NCBI RefSeq assembly: GCF_024267675.1
Contig: NZ_JALDYX010000012.1
Location: forward strand, 1-64,000
Direction of reading: 5' to 3'
DNA from: Marinobacterium sedimentorum
GTDB taxonomy: Bacteria; Pseudomonadota; Gammaproteobacteria; Pseudomonadales; Balneatricaceae
Length of the DNA: 64,000 bases
The position numbers were made by a program, and so were the translations under genes. Shown here piece after piece: positions 27,951-38,139 of the stretch (positions are counted from its first letter, which is position 1; each line of letters starts with the position of its first letter). Below the pieces are notes generated by a model, which saw only the letters and a program-made list of their open reading frames with translations, had not been told where the DNA came from and made no database searches.

Positions 27951-29069
27951 TTAGGTATCGGCCGAGCAGCGGAGATAACCCCCCGGTACGGGCTCGATAA
28001 CGCCTTTCAATTCCAAAGAAACCAGTAACGGCATTAATTCCGGTGTTGGCAGGCCCGTCAAGGCCACCAGCTGGTCAATGTCGGCGATATCATACCCCAT
28101 TTTTTCCAGCAATTGCGCCTCGGCCGCGGGCAGCACCGGGGCGGGAACAGGGCTGCTGCTCTGGGCGGCGTAGAAGCCCAGCAATGCAGCCAGCGGTTCC
28201 AGTACATGGGCCACGGTTTCAACCAGCACCGCACCTTCACGGATGAGCTGATGGCAACCATGGGCGGCCGGGTTCTGAATACTGCCGGGAATTGCGAACA
28301 CCTCGCGCCCCTGTTCCAGCGCCATGCGGGCCGTGATCAGGGAGCCACTGCGTGGCGCCGCCTCAATCACCAGCACACCGGCACAGAGGCCGCTGATAAT
28401 GCGATTACGTTTGGGGAAGTTGCCGGGTAGCGGCCGGCTGCCCGGCAGGAATTCGGACACCCAGGCGCCCCCGGTATCCAGAATGCGCTGCGCAAGGGAT
28501 GCGTGGCGCCGCGGATAGACCTCATCAAGCCCGGTACCGAACACGGCGATACTGGCGCCCTGGCGATCAACCGCACCCTGGTGTGCGGCGCCATCGATAC
28601 CCAGCGCCAGACCGCTGGTTACAACCATGCCAGCCTCGCTCAGTGCGGCGCTGAACTTGTAGGCATTGGCAACACCGGAGCGGCTGGCATGGCGGCTGCC
28701 CACCAGTGCCAGCTGCGGCATCGCCAGGCAATCGGCATCACCGCGTACAAACAGCAATGGCGGCGGGTCCGGAATTTCCAGCAACAGGGCAGGGTATTGA
28801 ACATGATCGGGTGTAAGGCAGCAGGCATCGCCGTCTTCGAGCCATGCCAGGCAATTTTCCAGGCGATCGAACAGGGGGCCGCTGCTGTGATCGAGGGAAT
28901 CCATCGCCCGCAGCGTAGCTGTGCGGGCTCCGACAAGACGTAGCGCCTCGGGGTCATGCAGGAAGAGTTGGGAAGGAGAGATACCGGCTACCGCAAGCCT
29001 TTTGAGCCCTATGGCACCAACGGCGGGCAGGAGGCTTGCAGCAATCCAGTCCCTTGGATTGCTGCCCAT
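27951..29069 (-). CDS. dprA: DNA-processing protein DprA
   Basis: The 372-residue protein loads RecA onto incoming single-stranded DNA during natural transformation. The Rossmann-like core contains VGSRHASRSG, SGLALGIDGAAHQGA, AVFGTGLDEVYPRRH, FPKRNRIISGL and EAAPRSGSLITA. A C-terminal winged-helix DML1 domain (~305-365) follows a linker. The start ATG follows the LysM-protein gene by 14 bp, so the LysM gene, dprA, tsaC, hemF and aroE may form one transcript. Confidence 0.95.
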   Translation of the reverse strand: MGSNPRDWIAASLLPAVGAIGLKRLAVAGISPSQLFLHDPEALRLVGARTATLRAMDSLDHSSGPLFDRLENCLAWLEDGDACCLTPDHVQYPALLLEIPDPPPLLFVRGDADCLAMPQLALVGSRHASRSGVANAYKFSAALSEAGMVVTSGLALGIDGAAHQGAVDRQGASIAVFGTGLDEVYPRRHASLAQRILDTGGAWVSEFLPGSRPLPGNFPKRNRIISGLCAGVLVIEAAPRSGSLITARMALEQGREVFAIPGSIQNPAAHGCHQLIREGAVLVETVAHVLEPLAALLGFYAAQSSSPVPAPVLPAAEAQLLEKMGYDIADIDQLVALTGLPTPELMPLLVSLELKGVIEPVPGGYLRCSADT

Positions 29070-29083
29070 AGATTATTCCAGGA

Positions 29084-30118
29084 TCAGGGTTCGAAGACCT
29101 TGTCGCCCACCGACATCACATTGCTGGCATTTAGCACCAGGCCGTAGCTGACCTTGTCAAAGACCTTGAACAGCATTAGCAGACCTGCACGCTCGTCCGG
29201 CAGGGCTATGCGCTCACCGGTGACCGGGTCCCGTACATTCTCGCCGGTACGGTAGATCGACATGACGTTACCCGGTTCCACCGAGTCCCTTGCGCCAACA
29301 TTGACGGCAACGGCATTGTACTGGCCAATCTTGGCCACCCCCCCCAGTACCGAGAGGATCAGACCTTCGGTGCCTTCAGGTACAGCCGAGGGCTGAAACA
29401 GCGACTGGATGCGGCTTTCCTCAATGGGCAGCACACGGTCCAGCAAGCGAACTTCCTCACGGGTCTTGCGCAGATCCAGCGTGATGATGTCCTTCTCCTG
29501 GGCCGGAATCGCGGTATCGGCAATTTTGAGCATTTCATAGCCCAGGAATTCGCCGGTCAGCGGATCACGGTATTCGGTAGCCGGACGATACAGCGCCTGC
29601 AGCTTCTCGTCGGACTTCAACTCACCGCGGGCATAAACGCGATCGCCGGCACCGGCAAGAATCCGATCATTGCGGCCACCGACCACATAGGGCGCATTGT
29701 TCAGCAGATTCTCGTCGGCCACCAGATGGTCAGACAGGAAGGCGATAATGTCTTTCAGGGGTATGGCCGGAATCGCATCATCCAGCGGCGAAACCCGCGC
29801 CTTTGGACTCAGTCGGTTACCACCCTGGCGCAACGACAGGCGCGGCTGGCCGTTTACCCAGCTCAGATAGATAATATCGCCGGGATAAATCAGATGCGGG
29901 TTATAGATCTGCGGGTTAACGTCCCAAACATCTGGCCATTGCCAGGGATGTTGCAGAAAGCGACCGGAAATGTCCCAAAGTGTGTCGCCCTTTACGACGA
30001 TATATTCAGTTGGATAATCCTCACGCAGCTGAATTCTGTCTTTTCGTACTTCGGCATTAGCCACCGATACGGTGAGAAGCAGCAGACAGGTGAGCAGTCC
30101 GCACAGCAGTTTCTTCAT
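29084..30118 (-). CDS. Periplasmic LysM-domain peptidoglycan-binding protein
   Basis: The 344-residue protein starts at ATG 30118, giving the signal peptide MKKLLCGLLTCLLLLTVSVANA. A LysM domain follows (TEYIVVKGDTLWDISGRFLQHPWQWPDVWDVNP, residues ~37-85). The remaining C-terminal region is rich in beta structure. This family is found divergent from def in pseudomonads (PA0020-like). Peptidoglycan attachment is inferred from LysM; the C-terminal function is unknown. Confidence 0.9.
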   Translation of the reverse strand: MKKLLCGLLTCLLLLTVSVANAEVRKDRIQLREDYPTEYIVVKGDTLWDISGRFLQHPWQWPDVWDVNPQIYNPHLIYPGDIIYLSWVNGQPRLSLRQGGNRLSPKARVSPLDDAIPAIPLKDIIAFLSDHLVADENLLNNAPYVVGGRNDRILAGAGDRVYARGELKSDEKLQALYRPATEYRDPLTGEFLGYEMLKIADTAIPAQEKDIITLDLRKTREEVRLLDRVLPIEESRIQSLFQPSAVPEGTEGLILSVLGGVAKIGQYNAVAVNVGARDSVEPGNVMSIYRTGENVRDPVTGERIALPDERAGLLMLFKVFDKVSYGLVLNASNVMSVGDKVFEP

Positions 30119-30277
30119 ACCCAAATCCCTTGTTAGAACTACCCCAGAAGCGTCGCTTTTCCAGCGTGGCCGATAATATAAGGCGCAATGCAATGAGCAG
30201 CGATATCAGTATAATAGGCTGATAGCTGAATTTCGCCATTCACGGCTCACTTTGAACCCTAGTAATTATCGGACCTC
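30119..30277. promoter_or_regulatory. Divergent promoter region, LysM gene / def
   Basis: This 159-bp AT-rich gap separates the leftward LysM gene and the rightward def. A TATAAT at 30210-30215 is a possible -10 element for def, although no good -35 hexamer lies 17 bp upstream. The start site is not determined. Confidence 0.4.
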
Positions 30278-30796
30278 ATGGCAAAACTACCGATCCTCGA
30301 ATTTCCGGACCCGCGTCTGCGTACCATAGCAGAATCCGTCGAAACGGTTACTGAGAATACTCGTCAGTTGATCGACGATATGTTCGAAACTATGTACGAC
30401 GCACCGGGTATTGGCCTGGCCGCAACACAGGTCAATGTGCACCAGCGCATCATTACCCTTGATATTTCCGAAGAGAGCGATGAGCCCCTGGTGCTGATCA
30501 ATCCCACCTTTGAAGTGCTGGACAAGGAACTTGAGCGCATGCAGGAAGGCTGCCTGTCGGTGCCCGGTTTCTATGAAAATGTCGAAAGGCCCAATCATAT
30601 CCGCGTAAAGGCACTGGATCGCGATGGTAACGCCCTCGATTTCGAAGCCCGCGACCTGTTGGCCGTGTGCATCCAGCATGAAATCGATCACCTTGATGGC
30701 AAGCTGTTTGTCGATTACCTGTCGCCCCTCAAGCGCACCCGGATTCGCGGCAAGCTGGAAAAGAAACACCGCCTGGAAGAAGGCCAGCCCGTCTAA
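30278..30796 (+). CDS. def: Peptide deformylase
   Basis: The 172-residue metalloenzyme removes the formyl group from nascent polypeptides. All three motifs are intact: GIGLAATQ (residues ~47-54), EGCLSVP with the metal-binding Cys, and [12 protein letters not shown] with two metal-binding His and catalytic Glu. It is followed by fmt, the gene of the opposing formylation step, as in most gammaproteobacteria. Confidence 0.97.
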   Translation: MAKLPILEFPDPRLRTIAESVETVTENTRQLIDDMFETMYDAPGIGLAATQVNVHQRIITLDISEESDEPLVLINPTFEVLDKELERMQEGCLSVPGFYENVERPNHIRVKALDRDGNALDFEARDLLAVCIQHEIDHLDGKLFVDYLSPLKRTRIRGKLEKKHRLEEGQPV

Positions 30797-30819
30797 TCCG
30801 ACCCTGGCGTTTGCAAGAC

Positions 30820-30846
30820 TTGCAGGCGGGCCCCGGCCCGCTGCAA
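30820..30846. terminator. GC-rich hairpin between def and fmt
   Basis: TTGCA and GCGGGCC pair with GGCCCGC and TGCAA around a CC loop, with one bulged G. The downstream ATCGTTTTC is only a weak T-run, so partial termination or mRNA processing between def and fmt is more likely than a full stop. Confidence 0.45.
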
Positions 30847-30871
30847 ATCGTTTTCACAAGGGAGCCCCCTG

Positions 30872-31837
30872 ATGCCCGAGCCGCTGAGAATTGTCTTCGC
30901 CGGCACACCCGACTTTGCCGCAGCCAGCCTGCAGGCCCTGTTTGAAACCCACCATAAGGTTATCGCCGTCTATACCCAGCCCGACCGTCCTGCGGGACGT
31001 GGACGCAAGCTGACCCCGAGTCCGGTCAAGAAGCTGGCGCTGGAGCAGGGTATAGAGGTTTACCAGCCGCTTTCGCTCAAGAATGCCGACGCGCAGCAGG
31101 AACTGGCCGCGCTCAAGCCCGACCTGATGGTTGTGGCCGCTTATGGTCTGCTGTTGCCCAAAGTAGTGCTGGAGATACCGCGGCTTGGCTGCATCAACGT
31201 GCACGCTTCGCTGCTGCCGCGCTGGCGCGGTGCCGCCCCCATACACCGGGCACTGCTGGCCGGTGACAGCGAGACCGGCATCACCATCATGCAGATGGAT
31301 GTGGGCCTCGATACCGGCGATATGTTGCTCAAGACACAGTGTCCGATCCTGCCCGACGACAACAGCGGCGCACTGCATGATCGCCTGGCGGCGCTGGGCG
31401 CCAGCACCCTGACGCAAAGCCTCGCGGCAATAGAGGATGGCAGTATCAGCAGGGATGTGCAGGACAACGATCTGGCCTGCTATGCCCACAAGCTCGAAAA
31501 GCAGGAAGGCAACATCGACTGGCAGCAAAGCGCCGACTATCTCGAACGCCAGGTTCGCGGTCTGTCGCCCTGGCCGGTCGCTTTCACCCAGCTTGAGGGC
31601 ACGACCCTGCGCATCTGGGCCGCCAGCGTGCAGAACAATACCCAGAGCGGCATCAGTGACGCCTTGCCCGGCACTGTGATCGCGGCAGACAAGGACGGCA
31701 TTTGCATCGCCTGCGGACAGGGAACCCTTCGCATTACACGACTGCAATTGCCCGGCGGAACCCCGCTCAGCAGCGCAGACATTATGAATTCCAGGCGTGA
31801 GACCTTCCGCCTGGGCACGAGGCTTGGAGCCGCATGA
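30872..31837 (+). CDS. fmt: Methionyl-tRNA formyltransferase
   Basis: The 321-residue enzyme formylates initiator Met-tRNA using 10-formyl-tetrahydrofolate. The N-terminal catalytic domain has [41 protein letters not shown] and [11 protein letters not shown]. The C-terminal OB-fold domain binds tRNA (~205-320). AAGGGAG precedes ATG 30872. The stop overlaps the rsmB start (ATGA), indicating coupled translation. Confidence 0.97.
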   Translation: MPEPLRIVFAGTPDFAAASLQALFETHHKVIAVYTQPDRPAGRGRKLTPSPVKKLALEQGIEVYQPLSLKNADAQQELAALKPDLMVVAAYGLLLPKVVLEIPRLGCINVHASLLPRWRGAAPIHRALLAGDSETGITIMQMDVGLDTGDMLLKTQCPILPDDNSGALHDRLAALGASTLTQSLAAIEDGSISRDVQDNDLACYAHKLEKQEGNIDWQQSADYLERQVRGLSPWPVAFTQLEGTTLRIWAASVQNNTQSGISDALPGTVIAADKDGICIACGQGTLRITRLQLPGGTPLSSADIMNSRRETFRLGTRLGAA

Positions 31838-33132
31838 ACCTTAGAACACTGGCCGCCCAGACACTGGCCCCCCTGCTGCAGCACCGCGGCTCCCTCAGTG
31901 CAACGCTTCCGACCTCACTCTATACCTGCGTGCCGCGGGATCGCGCGCTGCTGCAACAACTCTGCTACGGCACCATGCGTTTCGAGCCCAGACTCGCCCT
32001 GATCGCCGAACACTTGCTGCAAAAGCCGTTTCGCGACAAGGACGCAGATCTGCAGGCACTGGTTCTGCTGGGGCTTTACCAGCTCGATCAGACCCGCATT
32101 GCCGACCACGCCGCTATCAGCGAAACCGTCGATGCGACCGAAGATCTGAACAAGAACTGGGCTCGCGGGCTGGTCAACGCCGTGTTGCGTCGCTTCCAGC
32201 GCGAGCGTGACAGCATTATGGAAACCCTCGGCGACAACCCGCGCCTGCAGTACAACCATCCTGACTGGATGATTGGCAAGCTGCAGCAGAACTGGCCTGA
32301 CCACTGGCCCCAGATCATGCTGGCCAACGACCAGCCCGCACCCATGACATTGCGCCTCAATACCAGGCTCAGTACGCGCGAAGCCTATCTCGAACAGCTC
32401 TACATCGCCGGCATCGAGGCCACCCCAGGCGCCTTTGCCGAAACCGCCATATATCTCAACCAGGCCTGTGATGTCACCGAACTGCCGGGCTTTGCTGAAG
32501 GCCTGGTCAGCGTGCAGGACGAAGCAGCCCAGCTGTCAGCCCCCTTGCTCGACCTCAAGCCCGGCCAGCGGGTACTGGATGCCTGCGCCGCACCCGGCGG
32601 CAAACTGTGCCACCTGCTGGAGCATGAACCCGGCCTGGGTAGCGTGGAAGCCGTCGAGCTCGACTCACGCCGTGCCGAGCGCATTCAGCAGAACCTGCAG
32701 CGTCTCAAGCTGAACTGCACCGTCACTCTGGGCGATGCGTCCAGCGAAAAATGGTGGGACGGGCAGAGCTATGACCGCATCCTGATTGATGCTCCCTGCA
32801 GTGCCACCGGTGTAATCCGGCGCCACCCGGACATCAAGTACCTGCGCCGCAACGAAGACCTGAAGCGCCTTGCGGATCTGCAGCTGAGCATTCTGCGCAA
32901 CTGCTGGCACATGCTTAGCCCGGGCGGCAAACTGCTGTACGCCACCTGTTCTGTGTTCCCGCAGGAAAACGAGCGTCTGCTCGCCCGCTTCATCAAGGCG
33001 CAGCCGGATGCCCTCCACCTGCCCATCGAAGCGGACTGGGGCCATGCACGGCCACTGGGACGACAGCTGTTCCCGCAACAGGATGGGCACGATGGTTTTT
33101 ACTACGCTGTACTTGAAAAACCCGCCAACTGA
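31834..33132 (+). CDS. rsmB: 16S rRNA m5C967 methyltransferase RsmB
   Basis: The 432-residue protein has an N-terminal NusB-like RNA-binding domain (~1-140) and a C-terminal SAM-dependent methyltransferase. The SAM loop is [15 protein letters not shown]. The two catalytic Cys motifs are [17 protein letters not shown] and [12 protein letters not shown]. It methylates C967 of 16S rRNA. The fmt-rsmB-trkA order is conserved in pseudomonads and enterics. Confidence 0.96.
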   Translation: MNLRTLAAQTLAPLLQHRGSLSATLPTSLYTCVPRDRALLQQLCYGTMRFEPRLALIAEHLLQKPFRDKDADLQALVLLGLYQLDQTRIADHAAISETVDATEDLNKNWARGLVNAVLRRFQRERDSIMETLGDNPRLQYNHPDWMIGKLQQNWPDHWPQIMLANDQPAPMTLRLNTRLSTREAYLEQLYIAGIEATPGAFAETAIYLNQACDVTELPGFAEGLVSVQDEAAQLSAPLLDLKPGQRVLDACAAPGGKLCHLLEHEPGLGSVEAVELDSRRAERIQQNLQRLKLNCTVTLGDASSEKWWDGQSYDRILIDAPCSATGVIRRHPDIKYLRRNEDLKRLADLQLSILRNCWHMLSPGGKLLYATCSVFPQENERLLARFIKAQPDALHLPIEADWGHARPLGRQLFPQQDGHDGFYYAVLEKPAN

Positions 33133-33154
33133 TCAGGGCAGGCCCCGCTGACCT

Positions 33155-34531
33155 ATGAAAATCATCCTACTGGGAGCCGGCCAGGTCGGCGGCACCCTGG
33201 CAGAAAACCTTGCCATTGAAGCCAACGATATCACCATTGTCGATACCGACAGCGCGCGCCTGCGCGAACTGCAGGATCGGCTTGATATTCGTACCATCGA
33301 AGGCAAGGCCTCCTACCCCAGCGTGCTGGAGCGCGCCGGGGCCCGGGATGCGGACATGCTGATTGCCGTCACCAACAGTGACGAAGTCAACATGATCGCC
33401 TGCCAGCTGGCACACACCCTGTTCAATACCCCGACCAAGATTGCCCGCGTGCGTGAACACGACTACCTGCGCAAGGAAGGGGAGATTTTCAAGAATCAGG
33501 CCATCCCGGTGGATGTTCTGATCAGCCCGGAACAGCTGGTAACCCAGCATATCCAGCGCCTTATTCAGCAGCCGGGCGCACTGCAGGTACTGGACTTTGC
33601 CGAAGGGCAGGCCCAGCTGGTGGCAGTAAAGGCCTATTACGGCGGCCCACTGGTCGGGCGCGAAATATCCTATCTGCGTACTCACATGCCCGCCGTGGAC
33701 ACCCGCGTGGCCGCGATTTTCCGCCAGGACAGGCCGATCATCCCCCAGGGCAATACGGTGATCGAGGCCGACGACGAGGTATTCTTCATCGCCGCCAGGC
33801 GTGACATCCGCGCCGTAATGAGCGAACTGCGCCGGCTCGACAATCCCTACAAGCGACTGATAATCGCCGGCGGCGGCAATATAGGCGCCCGCCTGGCCGC
33901 CAATATCGAAAACCAGTTCCAGGTCAAAATCATCGAGCGGGGCATCCAGCGCTGCAACACCCTGGCAAAGACCCTCGAGAACACCATCGTCCTGCACGGC
34001 AGCGCCTCGGATCGCGATCTGCTGATTGAGGAAAACATAGAAGACACCGATGTTTTCCTGGCACTGACCAACGATGACGAAGCCAATATCATGGCCTCAA
34101 TGCTGGCCAAGCGGCTCGGAGCCCGCACCGTGATGACGCTGATCAACAACCCCGCCTATGTCGACCTGGTGCAGGGCGGCGTGATCGACATCGCCATTTC
34201 GCCCCAGCAGACCACCATCAGCGCGCTACTGACCCACGTGCGTCGTGGCGATGTGGCCGCCGTGCACTCGCTGCGCCGTGGCGCCGCTGAAGCCCTGGAA
34301 GCGGTTGCCCACGGCGACAGACGCAGCTCCAAGGTGGTGGGGCGGGCGATCGAGGACATCGATCTGCCACCCGGCACCACCATCGGCGCCATCATCCGTA
34401 ACGACGAGGTACTGATCGCCCACGATGATGTCGTGATCGAGAATGGCGACCACGTCATCCTGTTCCTGGTAGACAAGCGCCGCATCCGCGACGTCGAGCG
34501 TTTGTTCCAGGTTGGTCTCGCCTTTTTCTGA
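33155..34531 (+). CDS. trkA: Trk potassium uptake regulatory subunit TrkA
   Basis: The 458-residue cytoplasmic protein has two RCK-N/RCK-C modules. Nucleotide-binding loops are at the start ([17 protein letters not shown]) and near residue 232 ([18 protein letters not shown]). It binds NAD(H) and ATP and gates the TrkH channel. It follows rsmB by 22 bp and precedes trkH by 14 bp, an adjacent pair that is not universal. Confidence 0.97.
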   Translation: MKIILLGAGQVGGTLAENLAIEANDITIVDTDSARLRELQDRLDIRTIEGKASYPSVLERAGARDADMLIAVTNSDEVNMIACQLAHTLFNTPTKIARVREHDYLRKEGEIFKNQAIPVDVLISPEQLVTQHIQRLIQQPGALQVLDFAEGQAQLVAVKAYYGGPLVGREISYLRTHMPAVDTRVAAIFRQDRPIIPQGNTVIEADDEVFFIAARRDIRAVMSELRRLDNPYKRLIIAGGGNIGARLAANIENQFQVKIIERGIQRCNTLAKTLENTIVLHGSASDRDLLIEENIEDTDVFLALTNDDEANIMASMLAKRLGARTVMTLINNPAYVDLVQGGVIDIAISPQQTTISALLTHVRRGDVAAVHSLRRGAAEALEAVAHGDRRSSKVVGRAIEDIDLPPGTTIGAIIRNDEVLIAHDDVVIENGDHVILFLVDKRRIRDVERLFQVGLAFF

Positions 34532-34545
34532 GCGGCAAGCACCCC

Positions 34546-35994
34546 ATGCGCTATAGAGTCATTCTAAAAATTCTCGGCATCCTGCTGATGATATTCAGCA
34601 TTACCATGCTGCCTGCGCTACTGGTGTCCTTTATCTACGAGGATGGGGCACACCAGTCCTTCGTTGCAGGCTTTGCCATTACGCTGCTCACCGGTTTCTT
34701 TCTCTGGCTGCCGGTGTACCGCGTGCGGGAGGATTTGCGTACCCGCGACGGCTTCCTGATTACGGTGCTGTTCTGGACCGTACTGGGGCTGTTCGGGGCC
34801 GTGCCGCTGATGCTGGCGGACTATCCGCACTTACGCGTTGTGGATGCGGTATTCGAGTCCGTCTCGGGGCTTACCACCACTGGCGCCACCGTGATGACGG
34901 GCATCGACTGGCTGCCGCCGTCCATCCTGTTTTATCGCCAGCAGCTGCAATGGCTGGGCGGCATGGGGATCATAGTGCTGGCCGTGGCGATACTGCCGAT
35001 GCTGGGTATCGGTGGCATGCAGCTATACCGGGCGGAAACGCCCGGGCCTGTGAAAGACTCGAAACTCACCCCGCGTATCACCGAAACCGCCAAGGCACTC
35101 TGGTACATCTATCTGTCGCTGACGATAGCCTGCGCACTGGGTTACTGGCTAGCCGGCATGACCCCCTTCGATGCCATTGCCCACAGTTTCTCGACTGTCG
35201 CCATCGGCGGCTTCTCGACCCATGACGCCAGCATTGGCTACTTCGACAGCCCGGTGATCGAAGGCATCGCGATCTTTTTCATGCTCGTGTCCGGGGTCAA
35301 TTTCGGCCTGCACTATTTCGCCTGGCGCCAGCGCTCGATCAGTCACTACTTCCAGGATCCGGAATTTCGCTTTTACCTGACGCTGCTTGGCGGTACCGCC
35401 CTGATCACCTTTATGGTGCTGGCGCTGACGCAAACCTACGCGGTTAACGAAGCCCTGCGCCGGGCGGTCTTCATGGTTGTGTCCATCGCCACGACCACCG
35501 GTTTCTCCACCGCAGACTTCGCCAACTGGCCGGTCATGCTGCCGTTCATGCTGTTCGTTACCGCCTTCGCCGGCGGCTGCGCGGCGTCTACCGGCGGCGG
35601 CATGAAGGTCATCCGCATCCTGCTGATTCTCAAACAGGGCTACCGCGAGATCCAGCGCCTGGTACACCCCAGCGCTATCATCTCGGTCAAGGTGGGCAAC
35701 AGGCCCATTTCTGACCGGGTGCTGGAAGCGGTCTGGGGATTCTTTTCGGTCTATATGCTGGTATTTGTACTGATGCTTCTGGCGCTGCTGGGCACCGGGC
35801 TTGACCAGGTCACGGCCTGGTCGGCGGTGGGGGCCACGCTGAACAACCTGGGCCCGGGCCTGGGGGATGTATCGGTACACTTTGGCAGCCTCAACGACAC
35901 CGCCAAGTGGATACTCTGCTTTGCCATGCTGCTCGGGCGCCTTGAGGTCTTCACACTGCTGGTACTCTTTACCCCCATCTTCTGGCGCCGCTAA
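34546..35994 (+). CDS. trkH: Trk potassium uptake channel subunit TrkH
   Basis: The 482-residue integral membrane protein has four M1-P-M2 repeats of the TrkH/KtrB superfamily. Selectivity-filter regions are visible as TTTGATVMTG, STVAIGGFSTHD, ATTTGFSTADF and NNLGPGLG. With TrkA it forms the low-affinity K+ uptake system in the inner membrane. It is the last gene of def-fmt-rsmB-trkA-trkH and is followed by a hairpin. Confidence 0.97.
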   Translation: MRYRVILKILGILLMIFSITMLPALLVSFIYEDGAHQSFVAGFAITLLTGFFLWLPVYRVREDLRTRDGFLITVLFWTVLGLFGAVPLMLADYPHLRVVDAVFESVSGLTTTGATVMTGIDWLPPSILFYRQQLQWLGGMGIIVLAVAILPMLGIGGMQLYRAETPGPVKDSKLTPRITETAKALWYIYLSLTIACALGYWLAGMTPFDAIAHSFSTVAIGGFSTHDASIGYFDSPVIEGIAIFFMLVSGVNFGLHYFAWRQRSISHYFQDPEFRFYLTLLGGTALITFMVLALTQTYAVNEALRRAVFMVVSIATTTGFSTADFANWPVMLPFMLFVTAFAGGCAASTGGGMKVIRILLILKQGYREIQRLVHPSAIISVKVGNRPISDRVLEAVWGFFSVYMLVFVLMLLALLGTGLDQVTAWSAVGATLNNLGPGLGDVSVHFGSLNDTAKWILCFAMLLGRLEVFTLLVLFTPIFWRR

Positions 35995-36000
35995 AACACC

Positions 36001-36022
36001 ACAGGGGCCGCCAGGCCCCTGT
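36001..36022. terminator. Terminator hairpin after trkH
   Basis: A perfect 9-bp stem ACAGGGGCC/GGCCCCTGT with a 4-base loop lies 6 bp after the trkH stop and is followed by TATT. On the minus strand it is followed by GGTGTTTT, so it may also stop transcription from the converging acyltransferase gene. Confidence 0.7.
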
Positions 36023-36077
36023 TATTCCAAACACATGCGAGTCAGAGCCGCAGCGCAATACGGCAACCCCTAAGCCC

Positions 36078-36983
36078 CTATCCGTAACGTCGCGGCTGCC
36101 CTTCAGGGCGGCGACTGAAGCGACGGTATTCCCACTGATACTGGCTCGGCAGGGCCCGCACACAGGCCTCCACCGAGCGGTTCATCGCAGCGGCAGCCTG
36201 CTCCAGATCCGGATTGTCCAGCCCGGCCTCGGCTTCGCGAAAATACACCCTGAACCCCTCGCCATTGGGCAGTCGCTCGGCGTAGCCACAGATAACCCTG
36301 GCTTTCGTCTGCCGTGCCAGCTGCGGCAGTAATTTCATGGTGAGCGCGTCAATACCGAAGAAAGGTGCAAAGACTCCGCTCTGCTCGTCCGGCTCCTGAT
36401 CCGGCAAAATGCCCACCATTTCGGTCCGCTTGAGCGCCTTCATCACCATACGTACGCCTGAGGCATTGGCCGGCGCCATGCGCGTGCCCAAGCGCGCGCG
36501 CATGCGCTTGACCAGATCATCCATCAGTTTCAGGCGCGGCGGCTTGTACATCGCCGTGAATGGGTAGCGCTTGGACAGGTACAGGTTCAGTACTTCCCAG
36601 TTACCCAGGTGCGGTGCAATCAGAATGATGCCGCGGCCCGCGGCCAGGGTCTCGGTAATCAGTTCTTCGCCTTCAACCGAACGAATATTCTTCAGGCTGC
36701 GTTGCGGCGACCAGAGCCAGGACATGCCCATCTCGGCCAGGGATCGACCGGTTTCGGCCAGGCTGGCAGCGATCAGTTTTTCCTGGGCCTGGGCATCGAG
36801 TTCAGGGAAGCAAAGTTCAATGTTGCGCCGCGTATTGCCGGCCAGCTTGCTGTTCGGCTTGTGCAGTTGCCGGCGACCAAACCAGGCCCCCAGAGACTGG
36901 GCCCATTTAAGCGGCAGCAGTGCCAGCACGCCCAGCACCAGTATGGCTAAAACAGCTCTTGCTTTGTCCAATGCAATGCCCAT
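36078..36983 (-). CDS. Lysophospholipid acyltransferase family protein (LpxL/HtrB-like)
   Basis: The 301-residue protein has one N-terminal membrane segment and the LpxL/HtrB acyltransferase core. The catalytic HxxxxE motif is in [15 protein letters not shown], followed by MYKPPR and GILPDQEP. It probably adds a secondary acyl chain to lipid A on the inner membrane's cytoplasmic face. Conserved position next to glyQ matches the HtrB-like gene of the P. aeruginosa origin region. Which of LpxL, LpxM or LpxP it equals is not decidable here. Confidence 0.88.
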   Translation of the reverse strand: MGIALDKARAVLAILVLGVLALLPLKWAQSLGAWFGRRQLHKPNSKLAGNTRRNIELCFPELDAQAQEKLIAASLAETGRSLAEMGMSWLWSPQRSLKNIRSVEGEELITETLAAGRGIILIAPHLGNWEVLNLYLSKRYPFTAMYKPPRLKLMDDLVKRMRARLGTRMAPANASGVRMVMKALKRTEMVGILPDQEPDEQSGVFAPFFGIDALTMKLLPQLARQTKARVICGYAERLPNGEGFRVYFREAEAGLDNPDLEQAAAAMNRSVEACVRALPSQYQWEYRRFSRRPEGQPRRYG

Positions 36984-37128
36984 CCCAAGCGTTGTTTCCG
37001 GAGTCGCACAGTATATCGAATATCACGCAGCCTGCGGCAGCGACGACGGTGTTCATCGGTTTTGGCTGCAGCCTGGCATTTTCCCAATCACTCTGAGACC
37101 GCAGCCCTCGGACGCGGCGCTTTTCGTG

Positions 37129-37134
37129 TATAAT
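37129..37134 (+). promoter_or_regulatory. Candidate -10 box for glyQS
   Basis: TATAAT lies 34 bp upstream of the glyQ start and is preceded by TG. No convincing -35 hexamer is seen at the usual distance. It lies in the 184-bp divergent gap between the acyltransferase gene and glyQ. Confidence 0.45.
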
Positions 37135-37167
37135 TTCGCTCTAATTTTGGCCAACCGACTATTAAAG

Positions 37168-38139
37168 ATGGTGATCTCCGTGACCGAAAAGGTGACCTCA
37201 GACGTCAGCACCTTCCAGGGTTTGATCCTGGCTCTGCAGCAATACTGGGCAGAGCAGGGCTGCGTAATTATTCAGCCGCTGGATATGGAAGTTGGTGCAG
37301 GCACCTTCCATCCGGCGACCTTCCTGCGCGCCATCGGCCCTGAGTCCTGGCGCTCCGCTTACGTGCAGCCCAGCCGTCGTCCAACTGACGGCCGCTATGG
37401 CGAAAACCCCAACCGCCTGCAGCATTACTACCAGTTCCAGGTCGTCATCAAGCCGTCACCGGACAATCTGCAGGAGCTGTACCTGGGCTCGCTGAAACGC
37501 ATGGGGCTGGATCTCAATGTGCACGACGTGCGCTTTGTTGAAGACAACTGGGAATCACCCACCCTCGGCGCCTGGGGTCTGGGCTGGGAAGTCTGGCTTA
37601 ACGGCATGGAAGTGACACAGTTCACCTACTTCCAGCAGGCCGGCGGTCTGGAGTGCTATCCGGTCACCGGCGAGATCACCTACGGTCTCGAGCGCATCGC
37701 CATGTACCTGCAGGAGGTCGACAGCGTCTACGACCTGATCTGGGCGCGTCATCCCGACGGCAGCGTTGTGACCTACGGCGACGTCTACCACCAGAACGAA
37801 GTCGAGCAGTCGACCTACAACTTCGAACACGCCGACGTTGATACCCTGTTCGGCAACTTCGATTTCCACGAACGCGAATGCAACAAGTTGCTGGCGCTGG
37901 AAACACCGCTGCCACTGCCGGCCTACGAGCAGGTACTCAAGGCATCCCATACGTTCAACCTGCTGGATGCCCGCCACGCGGTGTCTGTTACCGAACGTCA
38001 GCGCTACATCCTGCGTGTGCGGACCCTGGCCCGTGACGTAGCCGCGGCCTATTTCAACACCCGCAAGGCGCTGGGTTTCCCGCTGGCAGCGCCTGATATT
38101 CGTGCAGAAGTACTCGCCGCCTGCGAGGAGTCGAAATGA
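37168..38139 (+). CDS. glyQ: Glycyl-tRNA synthetase alpha subunit
   Basis: The 323-residue class II synthetase subunit carries the catalytic core. Blocks [60 protein letters not shown] and [24 protein letters not shown] are highly conserved. It forms an alpha2beta2 enzyme with GlyS. The start could be ATG 37168 or GTG 37180 ([13 protein letters not shown]); neither has a strong ribosome-binding site. The stop overlaps the glyS start (ATGA). Confidence 0.97.
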   Translation: MVISVTEKVTSDVSTFQGLILALQQYWAEQGCVIIQPLDMEVGAGTFHPATFLRAIGPESWRSAYVQPSRRPTDGRYGENPNRLQHYYQFQVVIKPSPDNLQELYLGSLKRMGLDLNVHDVRFVEDNWESPTLGAWGLGWEVWLNGMEVTQFTYFQQAGGLECYPVTGEITYGLERIAMYLQEVDSVYDLIWARHPDGSVVTYGDVYHQNEVEQSTYNFEHADVDTLFGNFDFHERECNKLLALETPLPLPAYEQVLKASHTFNLLDARHAVSVTERQRYILRVRTLARDVAAAYFNTRKALGFPLAAPDIRAEVLAACEESK